This document shows, one piece after another, positions 26,724-35,141 of a DNA stretch of 51,201 nucleotides (position 1 is its first letter; every line of letters begins with the position of its first letter). The position numbers and the translations under genes are program-made. The stretch spans positions 1-51,201 of the forward strand of contig JAEEIN010000068.1 in NCBI GenBank assembly GCA_016281385.1, given 5' to 3'. The DNA comes from Lachnospiraceae bacterium. Lineage in GTDB: Bacteria; Bacillota; Clostridia; Lachnospirales; Lachnospiraceae. Under the pieces are notes generated by a model that saw only the letters and a program-made list of their open reading frames with translations, was not told where the DNA came from and did no database searches.

Positions 26724-28499
26724 TTAGTTTAATGAAAACCTTACGTTTTTAAGTTCCTCGAGGGCTTTCTTGCCCTCAAGCGCCGCCATCACTTCGGTTA
26801 TGGAAGGTGATGACTTCGCCGCCAGCGCCTCGTTGGCAGCCGTCTTTATCTTTAACACGATGTCGTGAAGCGCTTTCTCGCTTTCGGCCCTGTCAATCTC
26901 CCCGTCAAGGGAAGTGTTGAAGATTTCGGCGCAGACACGCTGCTGCTCCTCCTCTTCGAAACGGCCGGTGTAGACTGCGGGGTTTGCAGATCCCTTTTCA
27001 AGATCCTCAAACATCCACTCAGCCACCTGTCGGTAAACAGGCTCCGTGAAATCCTTCGCCGTTATGTAGGGCTTTATGACTTTGTAGATCGAAGGCTCCT
27101 CGGAAAGCCAGGTAAGAAGCGTACGCTGGGTCTTCTTTATGCCGTCCTTCGGATCCGTCACTCTGTTAATGCCGGATTTCGGACGTTCGATGGGCCTGTA
27201 CTCGCCGCCGTTTTTGGCAGCCAGGGACACCACCTGCTTCTTCATGGCTTCGTAGGTAAGTCCGTACTTCTCCGCCACTGCCTTAATGTAGTTTTCCCGC
27301 TCGATCTCCTCCTCAAAGCCAAGGAGCTTTCCGGCGGCTTCCCTTAAGAACCTTGTCCTTCCGTCGGGATCCGTAAGATCGTAATCCCTCTCAAGCATTC
27401 GCAGTTCGAAGAAGAAACTGTTCTCCGCTTCGTCTATGCGTTTCTGAAATTCCTCGGCTCCAAGGTTTTTTATGAATTCATCCGGATCCTTGTAGGGCTC
27501 CATGTTGATGACCTTTGTTGCTATGCCCGCGTCACGCAGTTCCCTCATGTTTCGAAGGGCCGCGCTTATGCCCGCTCCGTCGGAGTCGTAGGCAAGATAG
27601 ACATTTGCGGTGTAGCGCTTTATGAGATTGGCATTGGTGACCGTAAGTGCGGTTCCCAGAGATGCCACAGCCTCCGTAAATCCCGCCTGGTGCATTGCTA
27701 TAACGTCCATATAGCCTTCGCAGAGGATCAGGTGGTCCTTCCTTGAAGTCCTGGCGAAATTCAGACCGTAAAGCGTACGGCCTTTATCGAATATCATGGT
27801 TTCCGGGGAGTTTAAGTACTTGGGCTTGGCATCGCCCATGACCCTTCCGCCGAAACCGATGACCTTGTGATTTACATCCTGTATGGGGTACATGACACGG
27901 TTCCAGAACTTGTCGGTCATTCCCCTTTTTTCATCAAAAGAAACAAGCCCCGATTCTCTGATGATCTCATCGGTAAAGCCCTTGCTCCTTAAATAATTGA
28001 TGCAGGCATTGGAAGTCATGGGTGAAAAGCCGAGACCGAACTTGTTCATGGTCTCCTCCGTCAACTGCCTGCCCTTTAAGTATGCAAGTCCTTCCTCTCC
28101 GGGCTTTGAACGAAGCTGATAGTAAAAGAACTTTGCAGCTTCCCTGTTTGCTTCCAGTATCCTTAAGCGTTTTTCTTCCCTGGCCTTTTGTTCCTTCGAA
28201 TACTCGGCCTCGGGAAGCTTGACTCCCACCCTGTCGGCGAGATATTTGATCGCTTCGGGATATGTGTAATTTTCGTATTTCTGTATGAAATTAAAGACAT
28301 TTCCACCCGCACCGCAGCCGAAGCAGTAAAAGATCTGCTTGGAGGGAGAGACGGAAAAAGAAGGTGATTTCTCATTGTGAAAGGGACAGAGTCCGAAGTA
28401 GGAAGAGCCCTGTCTTTTAAGCTTTACATAGCCTCCCACCACATCCACAATGTCGTTTCTGAGTCGTACCTCTTCAACGAGTTCTTCGGGATATCTCAT
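26724..28499 (-). CDS. dnaG: DNA primase
   Basis: A 591-residue primase that makes RNA primers at the replication fork. The zinc-binding domain has the CHC2 ligands C38, H41, C59 and C62 ([24 protein letters not shown]). The TOPRIM core has the catalytic Glu in [12 protein letters not shown] and the metal-binding [10 protein letters not shown]. The C-terminal part, from about residue 430, is the DnaB-interaction domain. It lies between dgt and the sigma genes, the classic macromolecular synthesis arrangement. Confidence 0.96.
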   Translation of the reverse strand: MRYPEELVEEVRLRNDIVDVVGGYVKLKRQGSSYFGLCPFHNEKSPSFSVSPSKQIFYCFGCGAGGNVFNFIQKYENYTYPEAIKYLADRVGVKLPEAEYSKEQKAREEKRLRILEANREAAKFFYYQLRSKPGEEGLAYLKGRQLTEETMNKFGLGFSPMTSNACINYLRSKGFTDEIIRESGLVSFDEKRGMTDKFWNRVMYPIQDVNHKVIGFGGRVMGDAKPKYLNSPETMIFDKGRTLYGLNFARTSRKDHLILCEGYMDVIAMHQAGFTEAVASLGTALTVTNANLIKRYTANVYLAYDSDGAGISAALRNMRELRDAGIATKVINMEPYKDPDEFIKNLGAEEFQKRIDEAENSFFFELRMLERDYDLTDPDGRTRFLREAAGKLLGFEEEIERENYIKAVAEKYGLTYEAMKKQVVSLAAKNGGEYRPIERPKSGINRVTDPKDGIKKTQRTLLTWLSEEPSIYKVIKPYITAKDFTEPVYRQVAEWMFEDLEKGSANPAVYTGRFEEEEQQRVCAEIFNTSLDGEIDRAESEKALHDIVLKIKTAANEALAAKSSPSITEVMAALEGKKALEELKNVRFSLN

Positions 28500-28519
28500 T
28501 ATCGGGTTCCTTTGTTATG

Positions 28520-29524
28520 TTAACCTACCCATACCTTGGGTACGTAAATTTCGTTGTAAAGATTGATGGCATATCTGTCGGTCATGGCTCCTACATAATC
28601 GCAGACAACCACTTCCTTGGGATCGCCCTTGTCAACAAGCTTCTTTAAGAATTCGGGGAGCTTGTCGAAATTATCCAGATAATAATTGTAGAGGGATTCC
28701 ATCAGCATTTCTGCCTTGCCCTCTTCAGACTTTGCGATGGGGTTCTGATAGACACGTTCGAACATGAACTGTCTGATGTCCATCATTGCCTTCTCAACGG
28801 GCTTGCTCATCATGACATCGTCACGGCCTATGCTGTGGATAACGATATCGTGGATAAAGTTATCAAGCCTTTCGCCGCAGGTGTATCCGATCACATCACC
28901 GATCTCTCTCGGAACGTCGGAATCCTTTAAGATACCTGCCCTGATGGCATCATCCATGTCGTGATGGATGTAGGCGATCTTATCGGAAAGGCGGACTACC
29001 TTGCCTTCAAGTGTCGAAGGCATTTCCGAGGTCTGATGATTTAAGATACCGTCACGGACCTCAAAGGTAAGATTCAGCCCCTGGCCGTCCTTTTCAAGGA
29101 TATCGACTGTACGGACGCTTTGTTTTGCATGATCGAAGCCGTAGGGGCTTACCCTGTTTAACGCCCTTTCACCGGCATGACCGAAGGGAGTGTGCCCAAG
29201 ATCGTGACCGAGAGCTATGGCTTCCACCAGTTCCTCGTTTAACTGAAGGGCCTTTGCGATGGTACGGGCATTCTGGGATACCTCAAGGGTATGTGTAAGT
29301 CTTGTTCTGTAGTGATCCCCTTCCGGAGAAAGAAAGACCTGGGTCTTATCCTTAAGACGACGGAAGGACTTACTGTGTAATATCCTGTCGCGGTCCCTCT
29401 GGAAAACCGGTCTTATGTCGCAGGGTTCCTCGTCTCTCAATCGACCCTTTGACTTTGCACTTAAACTTGCATAGGGGCTTAAGAAATCCTTCTCCCATGC
29501 CTCAAGACTCTCCCTGATAAGCAT
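28520..29524 (-). CDS. dgt: dGTP triphosphohydrolase-like protein
   Basis: A 334-residue HD-domain phosphohydrolase of the deoxyguanosinetriphosphatase-like family. Substrate and metal motifs are visible: FRRLKDKTQVF, RTRLTHTLEVSQNARTIA with the first His, and AIALGHDLGHTPFGHAGE with the HD pair. The later Asp is in LSDKIAYIHHDMDDA. It removes triphosphate from dNTPs. GGAGGTGG precedes the ATG. The gene heads the dgt-dnaG-rpoD operon; the AT-rich 115 bp upstream of it probably hold the operon promoter, but I cannot fix one. Confidence 0.93.
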   Translation of the reverse strand: MLIRESLEAWEKDFLSPYASLSAKSKGRLRDEEPCDIRPVFQRDRDRILHSKSFRRLKDKTQVFLSPEGDHYRTRLTHTLEVSQNARTIAKALQLNEELVEAIALGHDLGHTPFGHAGERALNRVSPYGFDHAKQSVRTVDILEKDGQGLNLTFEVRDGILNHQTSEMPSTLEGKVVRLSDKIAYIHHDMDDAIRAGILKDSDVPREIGDVIGYTCGERLDNFIHDIVIHSIGRDDVMMSKPVEKAMMDIRQFMFERVYQNPIAKSEEGKAEMLMESLYNYYLDNFDKLPEFLKKLVDKGDPKEVVVCDYVGAMTDRYAINLYNEIYVPKVWVG

Positions 29525-29633
29525 AATCCACCTCCGTAAAGCGCTCTAATTTAAATATTCAATACGATCTGTCGATTTCCTTTTTTAATTTGATATTTTT
29601 TTTAAAATTTTTAAACAATTACTATTATATGGG

Positions 29634-29662
29634 AAAAAGGACGCATACTTGCGTATGCGTCC
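29634..29662 (-). terminator. Terminator of the YbjN-like gene
   Basis: The perfect inverted repeat GGACGCATAC and GTATGCGTCC (29639-29662) has a 4-nt loop and on the minus strand is followed by TTTTT. It ends the minus-strand transcript carrying the AAA and YbjN-like genes. Confidence 0.85.
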
Positions 29663-29681
29663 GGGAACATTTCCTTAGAGA

Positions 29682-30164
29682 TTATTCTTCCTCTTCCTCG
29701 GCCTTTTTGATCTTGGCGATCTCATCCTCTGCGTTTGAGAAGCCGAAAGCAAGTGTTGCGATGGAATCGCCGTACTTCTCGTACATCATTGCGGGAAGAA
29801 CGATAGCTGCCTCTGCCAGGCTCTCGGGAGTTTCGTTGATGTCACCGAGACGGATGGAATAACGGAAACGGATCTCTCCGTCGGTGGGGTCGAACTCGAA
29901 ATTTCCGCTTGTCATGTTCCAGTTAGCAAAGTTTAAAAACTTCAGAAGTTCCACGTAATCGTTTGTGTCTCCGTTTACAGCGGATACGAAGAAGGACTGT
30001 AAGATACCGTCCCTTGCGTTAACGTAGATCTTAACGCTCTTCATTCTGTTTTTGACTGTGAGACCGCTTCTTAAAAGCATCCTCTCGGCATCAAAGTCGT
30101 AATTCCATTCCTGTGAGTCGAGATAATCTCTCACAACGTCGATAAGTTGGTTGGCTGTTACCAT
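29682..30164 (-). CDS. YbjN-domain-like protein
   Basis: A 160-residue soluble protein. The alternating beta/alpha pattern, an opening helix, then LRSGLTVKNRMKSVKIYVNARDG, then LLKFLNFANWNMTSGNFEFD and IRFRYSIRLGD, fits the YbjN family, which has a type III secretion chaperone-like fold and no settled function. The C-terminus is a short charged helix ending EEEEE. GGAGGGTAC precedes the ATG. It follows the double-AAA gene by 20 bp and is the last gene before a terminator, so the two proteins probably act together. Confidence 0.72.
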   Translation of the reverse strand: MVTANQLIDVVRDYLDSQEWNYDFDAERMLLRSGLTVKNRMKSVKIYVNARDGILQSFFVSAVNGDTNDYVELLKFLNFANWNMTSGNFEFDPTDGEIRFRYSIRLGDINETPESLAEAAIVLPAMMYEKYGDSIATLAFGFSNAEDEIAKIKKAEEEEE

Positions 30165-30184
30165 ATGTACCCTCCTTTTTCGGT

Positions 30185-32332
30185 TTATACAAAACCGATC
30201 TTTTTATTTTTCTTTTCAACCAGATTCTTGAATTCTTCTGTATTGATGACGTTCTCCACGTCGGTCTTTAAAAGGCAGACCTCGTCGGAGTTTTCGATCA
30301 TCTTTCTGTAAGCTGCCTTGCCCCAGATCTTTTCGTAAAGATTGCGGACAAAACGGGCATTACTGAATTCCTTGGTCTCAAGGAACTCATCGGGAAGCTC
30401 GTTAAAGAAATCCGACAGCGCATCTTTGAAGCTGTCATCGTACTTAAAGCGGTCTCCCAGCATCTTAAAGAAGATGTTTACCAGCTGCTCCCTTGTATAG
30501 TTGGGGAACTCGATGATGTAGGGAATACGGCTCCTTAAACCGATATTTCCCTGAAGCATGATCTCCATTTCATCCTTGTAACCGGCAAAAATAACACACA
30601 TGTCATCTCTGTGATTTTCCATCTCGGCTACCAGGGTATCAAGTGCCTCACGACCGTAATCCCTGGTGTTGTCATCGCCTCTGTAAAGGCTGTAGGCCTC
30701 GTCTATAAAAAGAACGGAACCGTAAGCATCACGGCAGATGGCACTTGTCTTGGGTGCGGTCTCACCGATATATCTTCCGCAAAGGTCGCGGCCGTGATAT
30801 TCGTGCATGTAACCCTTACGAAGGATTCCCTGCTCCTTCATTATCTTGGCAACGATCCTTGCAACGGTGGTTTTACCGGTTCCGGGATTACCCGAGAACA
30901 TCATGTGGATGGAAGGCTTTTCAAAGGAATCGTCCTTTGCGGAAGCTTCCTTTGCATATTTCATCTGGGCAATGATCTCGAGGATCTGCTTGCTTACAGC
31001 CTCCATTCCCACCAGTTCCTTTAGCTTTGCAACGGGATCCGCATCGTTCTCGTCCGAAAATCCGTCTGCAACCTGAATGTCGCTGCTTTCGATCCTGAGA
31101 TCCACCTTGCCGGTTTCGGCATTCTTGACGGCCTTGTCGTATATTATCTTGTCAATGACCTTGTTGAGCGTCTTGTAACCGAAGAAACTGTCGTCCTTCT
31201 TCTCAAGGATCAGCTCGCGTTCGAAGCTCTCGTTGCAGGATTCGTCGGAATCTATACCGAACTTCTTAAGGCGGTTATGCATATATCCTACCATATCCTC
31301 CATGGGAATGGGAGGTACGCACAGAAGCCTTATGTTCATGGTATCACCTAAAAGATCCGCTATATCGGACACTATGTTCTTTTCCATAAAAGGAATCCTG
31401 AACACGCATATGTAGTTCTTCGTCTCATCGGAAAGTCGCTTGATCTTTTCCGAAAAGCCCGGAGTGGTAAGGTCGCTTATGTACTCGCTTATATCTAAGC
31501 AAAGTACCGTGAAGCTGCCCCGCTCCGCGTGCATGCTCTTTCTTTTTGCATAATCAAAGAGCTGCTCCCAGTTTTTCTTCTCATCTTCCGCGTGGGAAGC
31601 TTTGTGAAGCTCGTACTCGTCAAAATAAGAAGAAATGTTGTCTTTATTTTCCACAAGTTTGTGGTTCACATGTATCTTTACAAGTGTTTTTAAGAAGGTG
31701 GTAAGACCGAAGCCCGAATCAACGGAAACCAAAAGGTTCTGGGTCCAGATGCAGCGCTCGTTGTTCATCTTGCGAAGCATGGGGATTACCTTGTCGGTTT
31801 CACGAAGGTAATCGATCATATCCTCGGAATGCTTCATGGGAACTTCGCTTAAAAGCTCCTCAAGATCGTAAGGAACGCTTTCTTCTTCCTCGTCTTTTGC
31901 GGGAGTTTTTGCCGCAGCCGACCATTCTTCAGGTTTGCGTTCTTCCTGTTTCTCGGCCTTTTCTTCTTTAGGCTCGTCTTTCTTCGCTTCAGCCTTTGCT
32001 TCCGCTTTCTTGGCCTCCGCTTCAGCTTGCGCTTCGGCAAATGCGGCCTTCTCGGCTTCCACATCCAGAGGAGTGTAATCCTCTACCGAAAAGGTGACAC
32101 AGGAGTCGGGATCGGAATCACCGTAATCCTCCTTTATTATCTTTAAAACCTCGGCATAAAAGCGGTTTTCTTCTTCCTCGTTTACGGCAAAAGCCATTTC
32201 GCTGCGTCCCGAGTGAATAAGCTTAACCCCAAGCCTTGAGATGATGGTCTTTTCAAGATACCGCACCGGATGTGAAAGAAAGCTTCCGCGTGCACGCCAG
32301 TCATCTCTGATAGTGACAGTAATTTCTTTCAT
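30185..32332 (-). CDS. Double-AAA protein with CbbX/SpoVK-type ATPase domain
   Basis: 715 residues. 1-90: alpha/beta domain of unknown type. 93-150: Ala/Glu/Lys-rich charged helix, likely a linker or coiled coil. About 165-400: a region with AAA-like layout whose P-loop is degenerate (SVDSGFGLTTFL at 203-214, Leu where Lys is expected). About 430-700: a full CbbX/SpoVK AAA+ domain with Walker A GNPGTGKT (481-488), Walker B LFIDEA (541-546) and the GLRSRIPYIIEFPNYT segment. Such ATPases remodel proteins; partners are unknown. The ATG has a weak AAAGGG site. It lies 20 bp before the YbjN-like gene. Confidence 0.85.
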   Translation of the reverse strand: MKEITVTIRDDWRARGSFLSHPVRYLEKTIISRLGVKLIHSGRSEMAFAVNEEEENRFYAEVLKIIKEDYGDSDPDSCVTFSVEDYTPLDVEAEKAAFAEAQAEAEAKKAEAKAEAKKDEPKEEKAEKQEERKPEEWSAAAKTPAKDEEEESVPYDLEELLSEVPMKHSEDMIDYLRETDKVIPMLRKMNNERCIWTQNLLVSVDSGFGLTTFLKTLVKIHVNHKLVENKDNISSYFDEYELHKASHAEDEKKNWEQLFDYAKRKSMHAERGSFTVLCLDISEYISDLTTPGFSEKIKRLSDETKNYICVFRIPFMEKNIVSDIADLLGDTMNIRLLCVPPIPMEDMVGYMHNRLKKFGIDSDESCNESFERELILEKKDDSFFGYKTLNKVIDKIIYDKAVKNAETGKVDLRIESSDIQVADGFSDENDADPVAKLKELVGMEAVSKQILEIIAQMKYAKEASAKDDSFEKPSIHMMFSGNPGTGKTTVARIVAKIMKEQGILRKGYMHEYHGRDLCGRYIGETAPKTSAICRDAYGSVLFIDEAYSLYRGDDNTRDYGREALDTLVAEMENHRDDMCVIFAGYKDEMEIMLQGNIGLRSRIPYIIEFPNYTREQLVNIFFKMLGDRFKYDDSFKDALSDFFNELPDEFLETKEFSNARFVRNLYEKIWGKAAYRKMIENSDEVCLLKTDVENVINTEEFKNLVEKKNKKIGFV

Positions 32333-32355
32333 TCTTTGCTAACCCTTTCTGCATC

Positions 32356-32384
32356 ATTATAGTTTCCAATTCGCAAAAAAAGAA
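32356..32384 (-). promoter_or_regulatory. Possible promoter upstream of the double-AAA gene
   Basis: On the minus strand a perfect TATAAT (32356-32361) lies 17 bp from TTCTTT (32379-32384), in the 60-bp gap between the TPR/MORN and AAA genes. The -35 match is weak. Confidence 0.35.
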
Positions 32385-32392
32385 ATAAACCC

Positions 32393-33754
32393 TTAGTTTA
32401 ATCCCAGAGCGCTGACCGTCTCGTCCTCGCCCTGCCATATGGTGATCATCAGGGCATAACCCTCTGTGCTGCTGGCAAGAACACCCACAAGCTTGCCTTC
32501 CCTGAGATTGATGACCACATAATCTTCAGTCTCGGTGGGCACTTCATCGCAGACTCCTGCCTTTGCGGTCATGATGCCCGAAAAAACAACATCGGGCCAG
32601 CTTTCTTCCGTAACGGTGATGGTGATGGCACCTTCCGCAAGACCGTCCTTCCAGGTTCCGTCGTAGGTCTTGGTGTAGCTGCTCTCGCCTTCGCTGTCAA
32701 CGATCTTCTCGTATCTCGCACCCTTACCCGAGGGCTGATCGTTGCTCCATTCGCCTGCATACATGAAGAAGGAATCAACACCCACCTTCATGAATGACAC
32801 GCCAAAGCCGCTTCTTACGCCGTCTTTGTAATCGCCCACATAAAAATAATAAGGAATGGCAACTCCGCCTTTTTCGGTCCTGTAGCGGTCACCGAAGGTA
32901 TAAAGGCCCGCGCCCTTGACCTTAAGTCCGTCGTCTTCGCTTTCTTTTTCGAATACGGTCTGATAGCTTCCCGAAATGAAAGCGCCCGCTACCGTCTCTG
33001 CAGAAGCGGAACCGTCGATAGCAAGGATCTTTGCAAAGTCATAGGAATAAGGATCCGTGCCCTTGCCCGCACCGTAATCGGCAACAAAGCCCTTAAGCGC
33101 TTCATAAACGTTCTTTAAAAGGCCGTCCTTTTCCGCAGCAAATTCTTTTTCCTTGGTAAGCTTCTTTGTGAGAGCGTCGGCGTCGATGTCCGTCTTCTCC
33201 TTGAAACGCTCCACGTATTCAAGGGCCGTATCGTACTCCTCCGAAAGGCGAAGGGTCTCGATGTAGCCGCTCACGCACTCGGAAAGTTCCATCGCCACGT
33301 TGGTATCGCCGTAAGTAATGTCATAAGCACGCTCCAGCGCATCGATCCTTTCCTTCACATCGTCAGTAAAAACAACACTGTCGTGAAGCACATATTCGAT
33401 TATCGAGTCAAGCACCACGTACCTGTCGTCCTCGCTCATGGCCTCGATGGCGGTAAGGCCTTCAAGGTATGTTTCTTTAAGGTCCTCCGCTCCCTCCGCT
33501 TCCTTGGAGGAAATGAGACCTGTATAGGCAGTGACCTTTTTGTTCTTGCTCTTTATGCCGATGGCCTTCTCGTAGCCTGCGGCTGCTTTGGCGAAATCAC
33601 CCTTTGTGTAGGCTTTTTCCGCATTGGTCATTGCCCTTGTGAAACGCTTACCTGGAGTGTTGAGACCTATGATCACAACTCCGATGCAGATCACTATGAG
33701 GATTCCCAAAGACAGGATCAGATTCTTTTTAAGATTTTGAAAAAATGATTTCAT
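32393..33754 (-). CDS. Membrane-anchored TPR/MORN-repeat protein
   Basis: 453 residues. An N-terminal signal anchor (LILSLGILIVICIGVVIIGL) is followed outside the membrane by a TPR-like pair (AEKAYTKGDFAKAAAGYEKAI), a helical middle with charged segments, and in the C-terminal third MORN-type strands (YVGDYKDGVRSGFGVSF, YAGEWSNDQPSGKGARYE, YDGTWKDGLAEG). MORN repeats bind proteins or lipids; the function here is unknown. GGAG precedes the ATG. lrgB ends 3 bp upstream. Confidence 0.82.
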   Translation of the reverse strand: MKSFFQNLKKNLILSLGILIVICIGVVIIGLNTPGKRFTRAMTNAEKAYTKGDFAKAAAGYEKAIGIKSKNKKVTAYTGLISSKEAEGAEDLKETYLEGLTAIEAMSEDDRYVVLDSIIEYVLHDSVVFTDDVKERIDALERAYDITYGDTNVAMELSECVSGYIETLRLSEEYDTALEYVERFKEKTDIDADALTKKLTKEKEFAAEKDGLLKNVYEALKGFVADYGAGKGTDPYSYDFAKILAIDGSASAETVAGAFISGSYQTVFEKESEDDGLKVKGAGLYTFGDRYRTEKGGVAIPYYFYVGDYKDGVRSGFGVSFMKVGVDSFFMYAGEWSNDQPSGKGARYEKIVDSEGESSYTKTYDGTWKDGLAEGAITITVTEESWPDVVFSGIMTAKAGVCDEVPTETEDYVVINLREGKLVGVLASSTEGYALMITIWQGEDETVSALGLN

Positions 33755-33757
33755 GTT

Positions 33758-34459
33758 TTACTCCAGAATACCGACAAATATCGGTACTATTATCACCGTA
33801 AGGATACCGGTGACAACTATTGCAAGGGAGCTCATTGCACCCTCTATTTCGCCAAGTTCCATGGCTTTGCTGGTTCCAACCGCATGTGAAGCGGTTCCCA
33901 GGGCAAGTCCCTTTGCCACAGGCTCCTTAACTCTCACAAGTTTAAGGATGGAAGGTCCCAGTGACACGCCCGTCAGCCCCGCAATGGTAACACCGACGAT
34001 GGTGACTGACTGAATTCCGCCAAGCTCCCCGGTGATGCCAAGGGCAATGGCCGTTGTGACACTCTTTGAAAGTATGGAATTAAGCAGCATATTATCAAGT
34101 TTTACGAGGCCTGCGATGAGGAAAAGCGTTATGATATGCGCCAGACTTCCCGCAAGGATCGAAACCATCACCGCCACGAAATTCTCCTTAAGCTTCTCCA
34201 GCTGACGATAAAGGGGTATTGCAAGACATATGGTCATGGGAGTCAGCCAGAAGGTCACGTGACCGGCACTGTTATTATACACCTCAAAATCGATACCCGT
34301 CACCAGAAGGAGAACAATAATGGTTCCCGCCGCCAGTATCAGGGCATTAAAAAAGGGAGATCTGATCTTAAATTTCTCCTTCACTATATGATAAAACATA
34401 TAGACCACAAAGGAAAGAGCTATACCGAAATAAGAACTCGATACGATGAAATCACGCAT
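33758..34459 (-). CDS. lrgB: LrgB/CidB family membrane protein
   Basis: A 233-residue protein with about seven membrane helices and the family segments TPMTICLAIPLYRQLEKLK, LLNSILSKSVTTAIA and GTASHAVGTSKAMELGE. LrgB works with LrgA; the pair was described as an antiholin-like system and relatives carry glycolate, glycerate or pyruvate. Its start overlaps the end of lrgA by 8 nt with GGAGGAG before the ATG, so they are co-translated. Confidence 0.93.
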   Translation of the reverse strand: MRDFIVSSSYFGIALSFVVYMFYHIVKEKFKIRSPFFNALILAAGTIIVLLLVTGIDFEVYNNSAGHVTFWLTPMTICLAIPLYRQLEKLKENFVAVMVSILAGSLAHIITLFLIAGLVKLDNMLLNSILSKSVTTAIALGITGELGGIQSVTIVGVTIAGLTGVSLGPSILKLVRVKEPVAKGLALGTASHAVGTSKAMELGEIEGAMSSLAIVVTGILTVIIVPIFVGILE

Positions 34460-34823
34460 TCTTTTTCTCCTCCTTCCTGTGTCTGAACCTTATGATGGCC
34501 TGGGCCGCAAGTCCCGTGACGATGATCACCACAATGGATGAAACAAGGCACATGAGCACCAGTACGATGACGTTTCCTTTTATGGCATCAAATGAAGTCA
34601 TGAGGCTTACCGTGGGAGCCACGAAGAAAAAGGGCATGATGGACAGCATGAAATCCGCCGTATCCTCCACCTGATCGAGTTTCACGATCTTTAAAAGAAG
34701 AAGGATGACCATCAGTACCAGCCCGTAGACGCTTGCCGGCACCGACAGCGGAATGAAATAGCTCATCACTTCCGCCACCACGCTAACCATCAGTATAATC
34801 GCCAGCTGCTTCAGATATTTCAT
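34452..34823 (-). CDS. lrgA: LrgA/CidA family holin-like membrane protein
   Basis: 123 residues with four membrane helices. The hallmark LSVPASVYGLVLMVILLLLKI and the TADFMLSIMPFFFVAPTVSLM segment are present. I start at the ATG at 34823, after AGGAAAGGAT; the frame is open further upstream to 35027 but that part is the tRNA-Leu gene and its terminator. LrgA is the small partner of LrgB in holin/antiholin-like or carboxylate transport modules. The pair begins a tight series of five minus-strand genes. Confidence 0.93.
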   Translation of the reverse strand: MKYLKQLAIILMVSVVAEVMSYFIPLSVPASVYGLVLMVILLLLKIVKLDQVEDTADFMLSIMPFFFVAPTVSLMTSFDAIKGNVIVLVLMCLVSSIVVIIVTGLAAQAIIRFRHRKEEKKNA

Positions 34824-34841
34824 ATGCGATCCTTTCCTAAA

Positions 34842-34878
34842 GATAAACAAAGGCGGTCTATCACCATGAAAGACCGCC
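34842..34878 (-). terminator. Terminator after tRNA-Leu
   Basis: GGCGGTCT (34852-34859) and AGACCGCC (34871-34878) form an 8-bp stem with an 11-nt loop. On the minus strand it is followed by TTTGTTT, so it ends the tRNA transcript before lrgA, with possible read-through. Confidence 0.65.
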
Positions 34879-34889
34879 CTCAGATATAG

Positions 34890-34972
34890 TGCAGGAAATG
34901 GGACTTGAACCCACATGAATTTTACTTCACACGGACCTGAACCGTGCGCGTCTGCCATTCCGCCATTCCTGC
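34890..34972 (-). tRNA. tRNA-Leu (anticodon CAG)
   Basis: A class II tRNA on the minus strand. The acceptor arms GCAGGAA and TTCCTGC pair; the anticodon stem encloses the loop TTCAGGT, giving anticodon CAG; the variable arm is long, as in tRNA-Leu; the T arm is GTGGGTTCAAGTCCCA. Position 73 is A and the 3' CCA is not encoded. A strong promoter lies upstream. Confidence 0.96.
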
Positions 34973-34983
34973 GCACAATAGAG

Positions 34984-35012
34984 ATTCTATCGAATCGATT
35001 AAAAAATGTCAA
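34984..35012 (-). promoter_or_regulatory. Strong sigma-A promoter of tRNA-Leu
   Basis: On the minus strand a perfect TTGACA (35007-35012), a 17-bp spacer and TAGAAT (34984-34989), 12 bp before the tRNA 5' end. Confidence 0.85.
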
Positions 35013-35036
35013 GAATTTCTCGCACATATTGCAAAC

Positions 35037-35133
35037 AACGGGTGGCTCTGATCAGGTGTCGCCAAGGGAGTTTTTCCGTGTCTTTTACGGAAATTGTCTG
35101 ACCGACCGGCACCTGTCAGAGACAGGACCCGTT
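35037..35133. repeat. 97-bp inverted-repeat element, MITE- or REP-like
   Basis: The ends AACGGGT and ACCCGTT are perfect inverted repeats and the match continues inward imperfectly (CTCTGATCAGGTG at one end pairs with CACCTGTCAGAG at the other). Inside lie two more hairpins, CCTGTC/GACAGG and TTTCCGT/ACGGAAA. The element fills the space between the proA stop (35142) and the tRNA promoter. No target-site duplication is clear. No T-run follows, so it is not a usual terminator. Confidence 0.6.
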
Positions 35134-35141
35134 ATCACAGC

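Noticed and set aside
29525-29633. dgt operon promoter in the AT-rich region
   Set aside because: Several weak -10 and -35 pairs can be drawn (for example TCGACA-N16-TAAATT), none good enough to name.
34824-35027. N-terminal extension of lrgA
   Set aside because: The extended frame reads through the tRNA-Leu gene and its terminator; the ATG at 34823 has a ribosome binding site and the normal family start.
35013-35141. T-box or other riboswitch linked with proA
   Set aside because: The structured stretch lies downstream of proA on its coding strand, not upstream, and has no T-box core.
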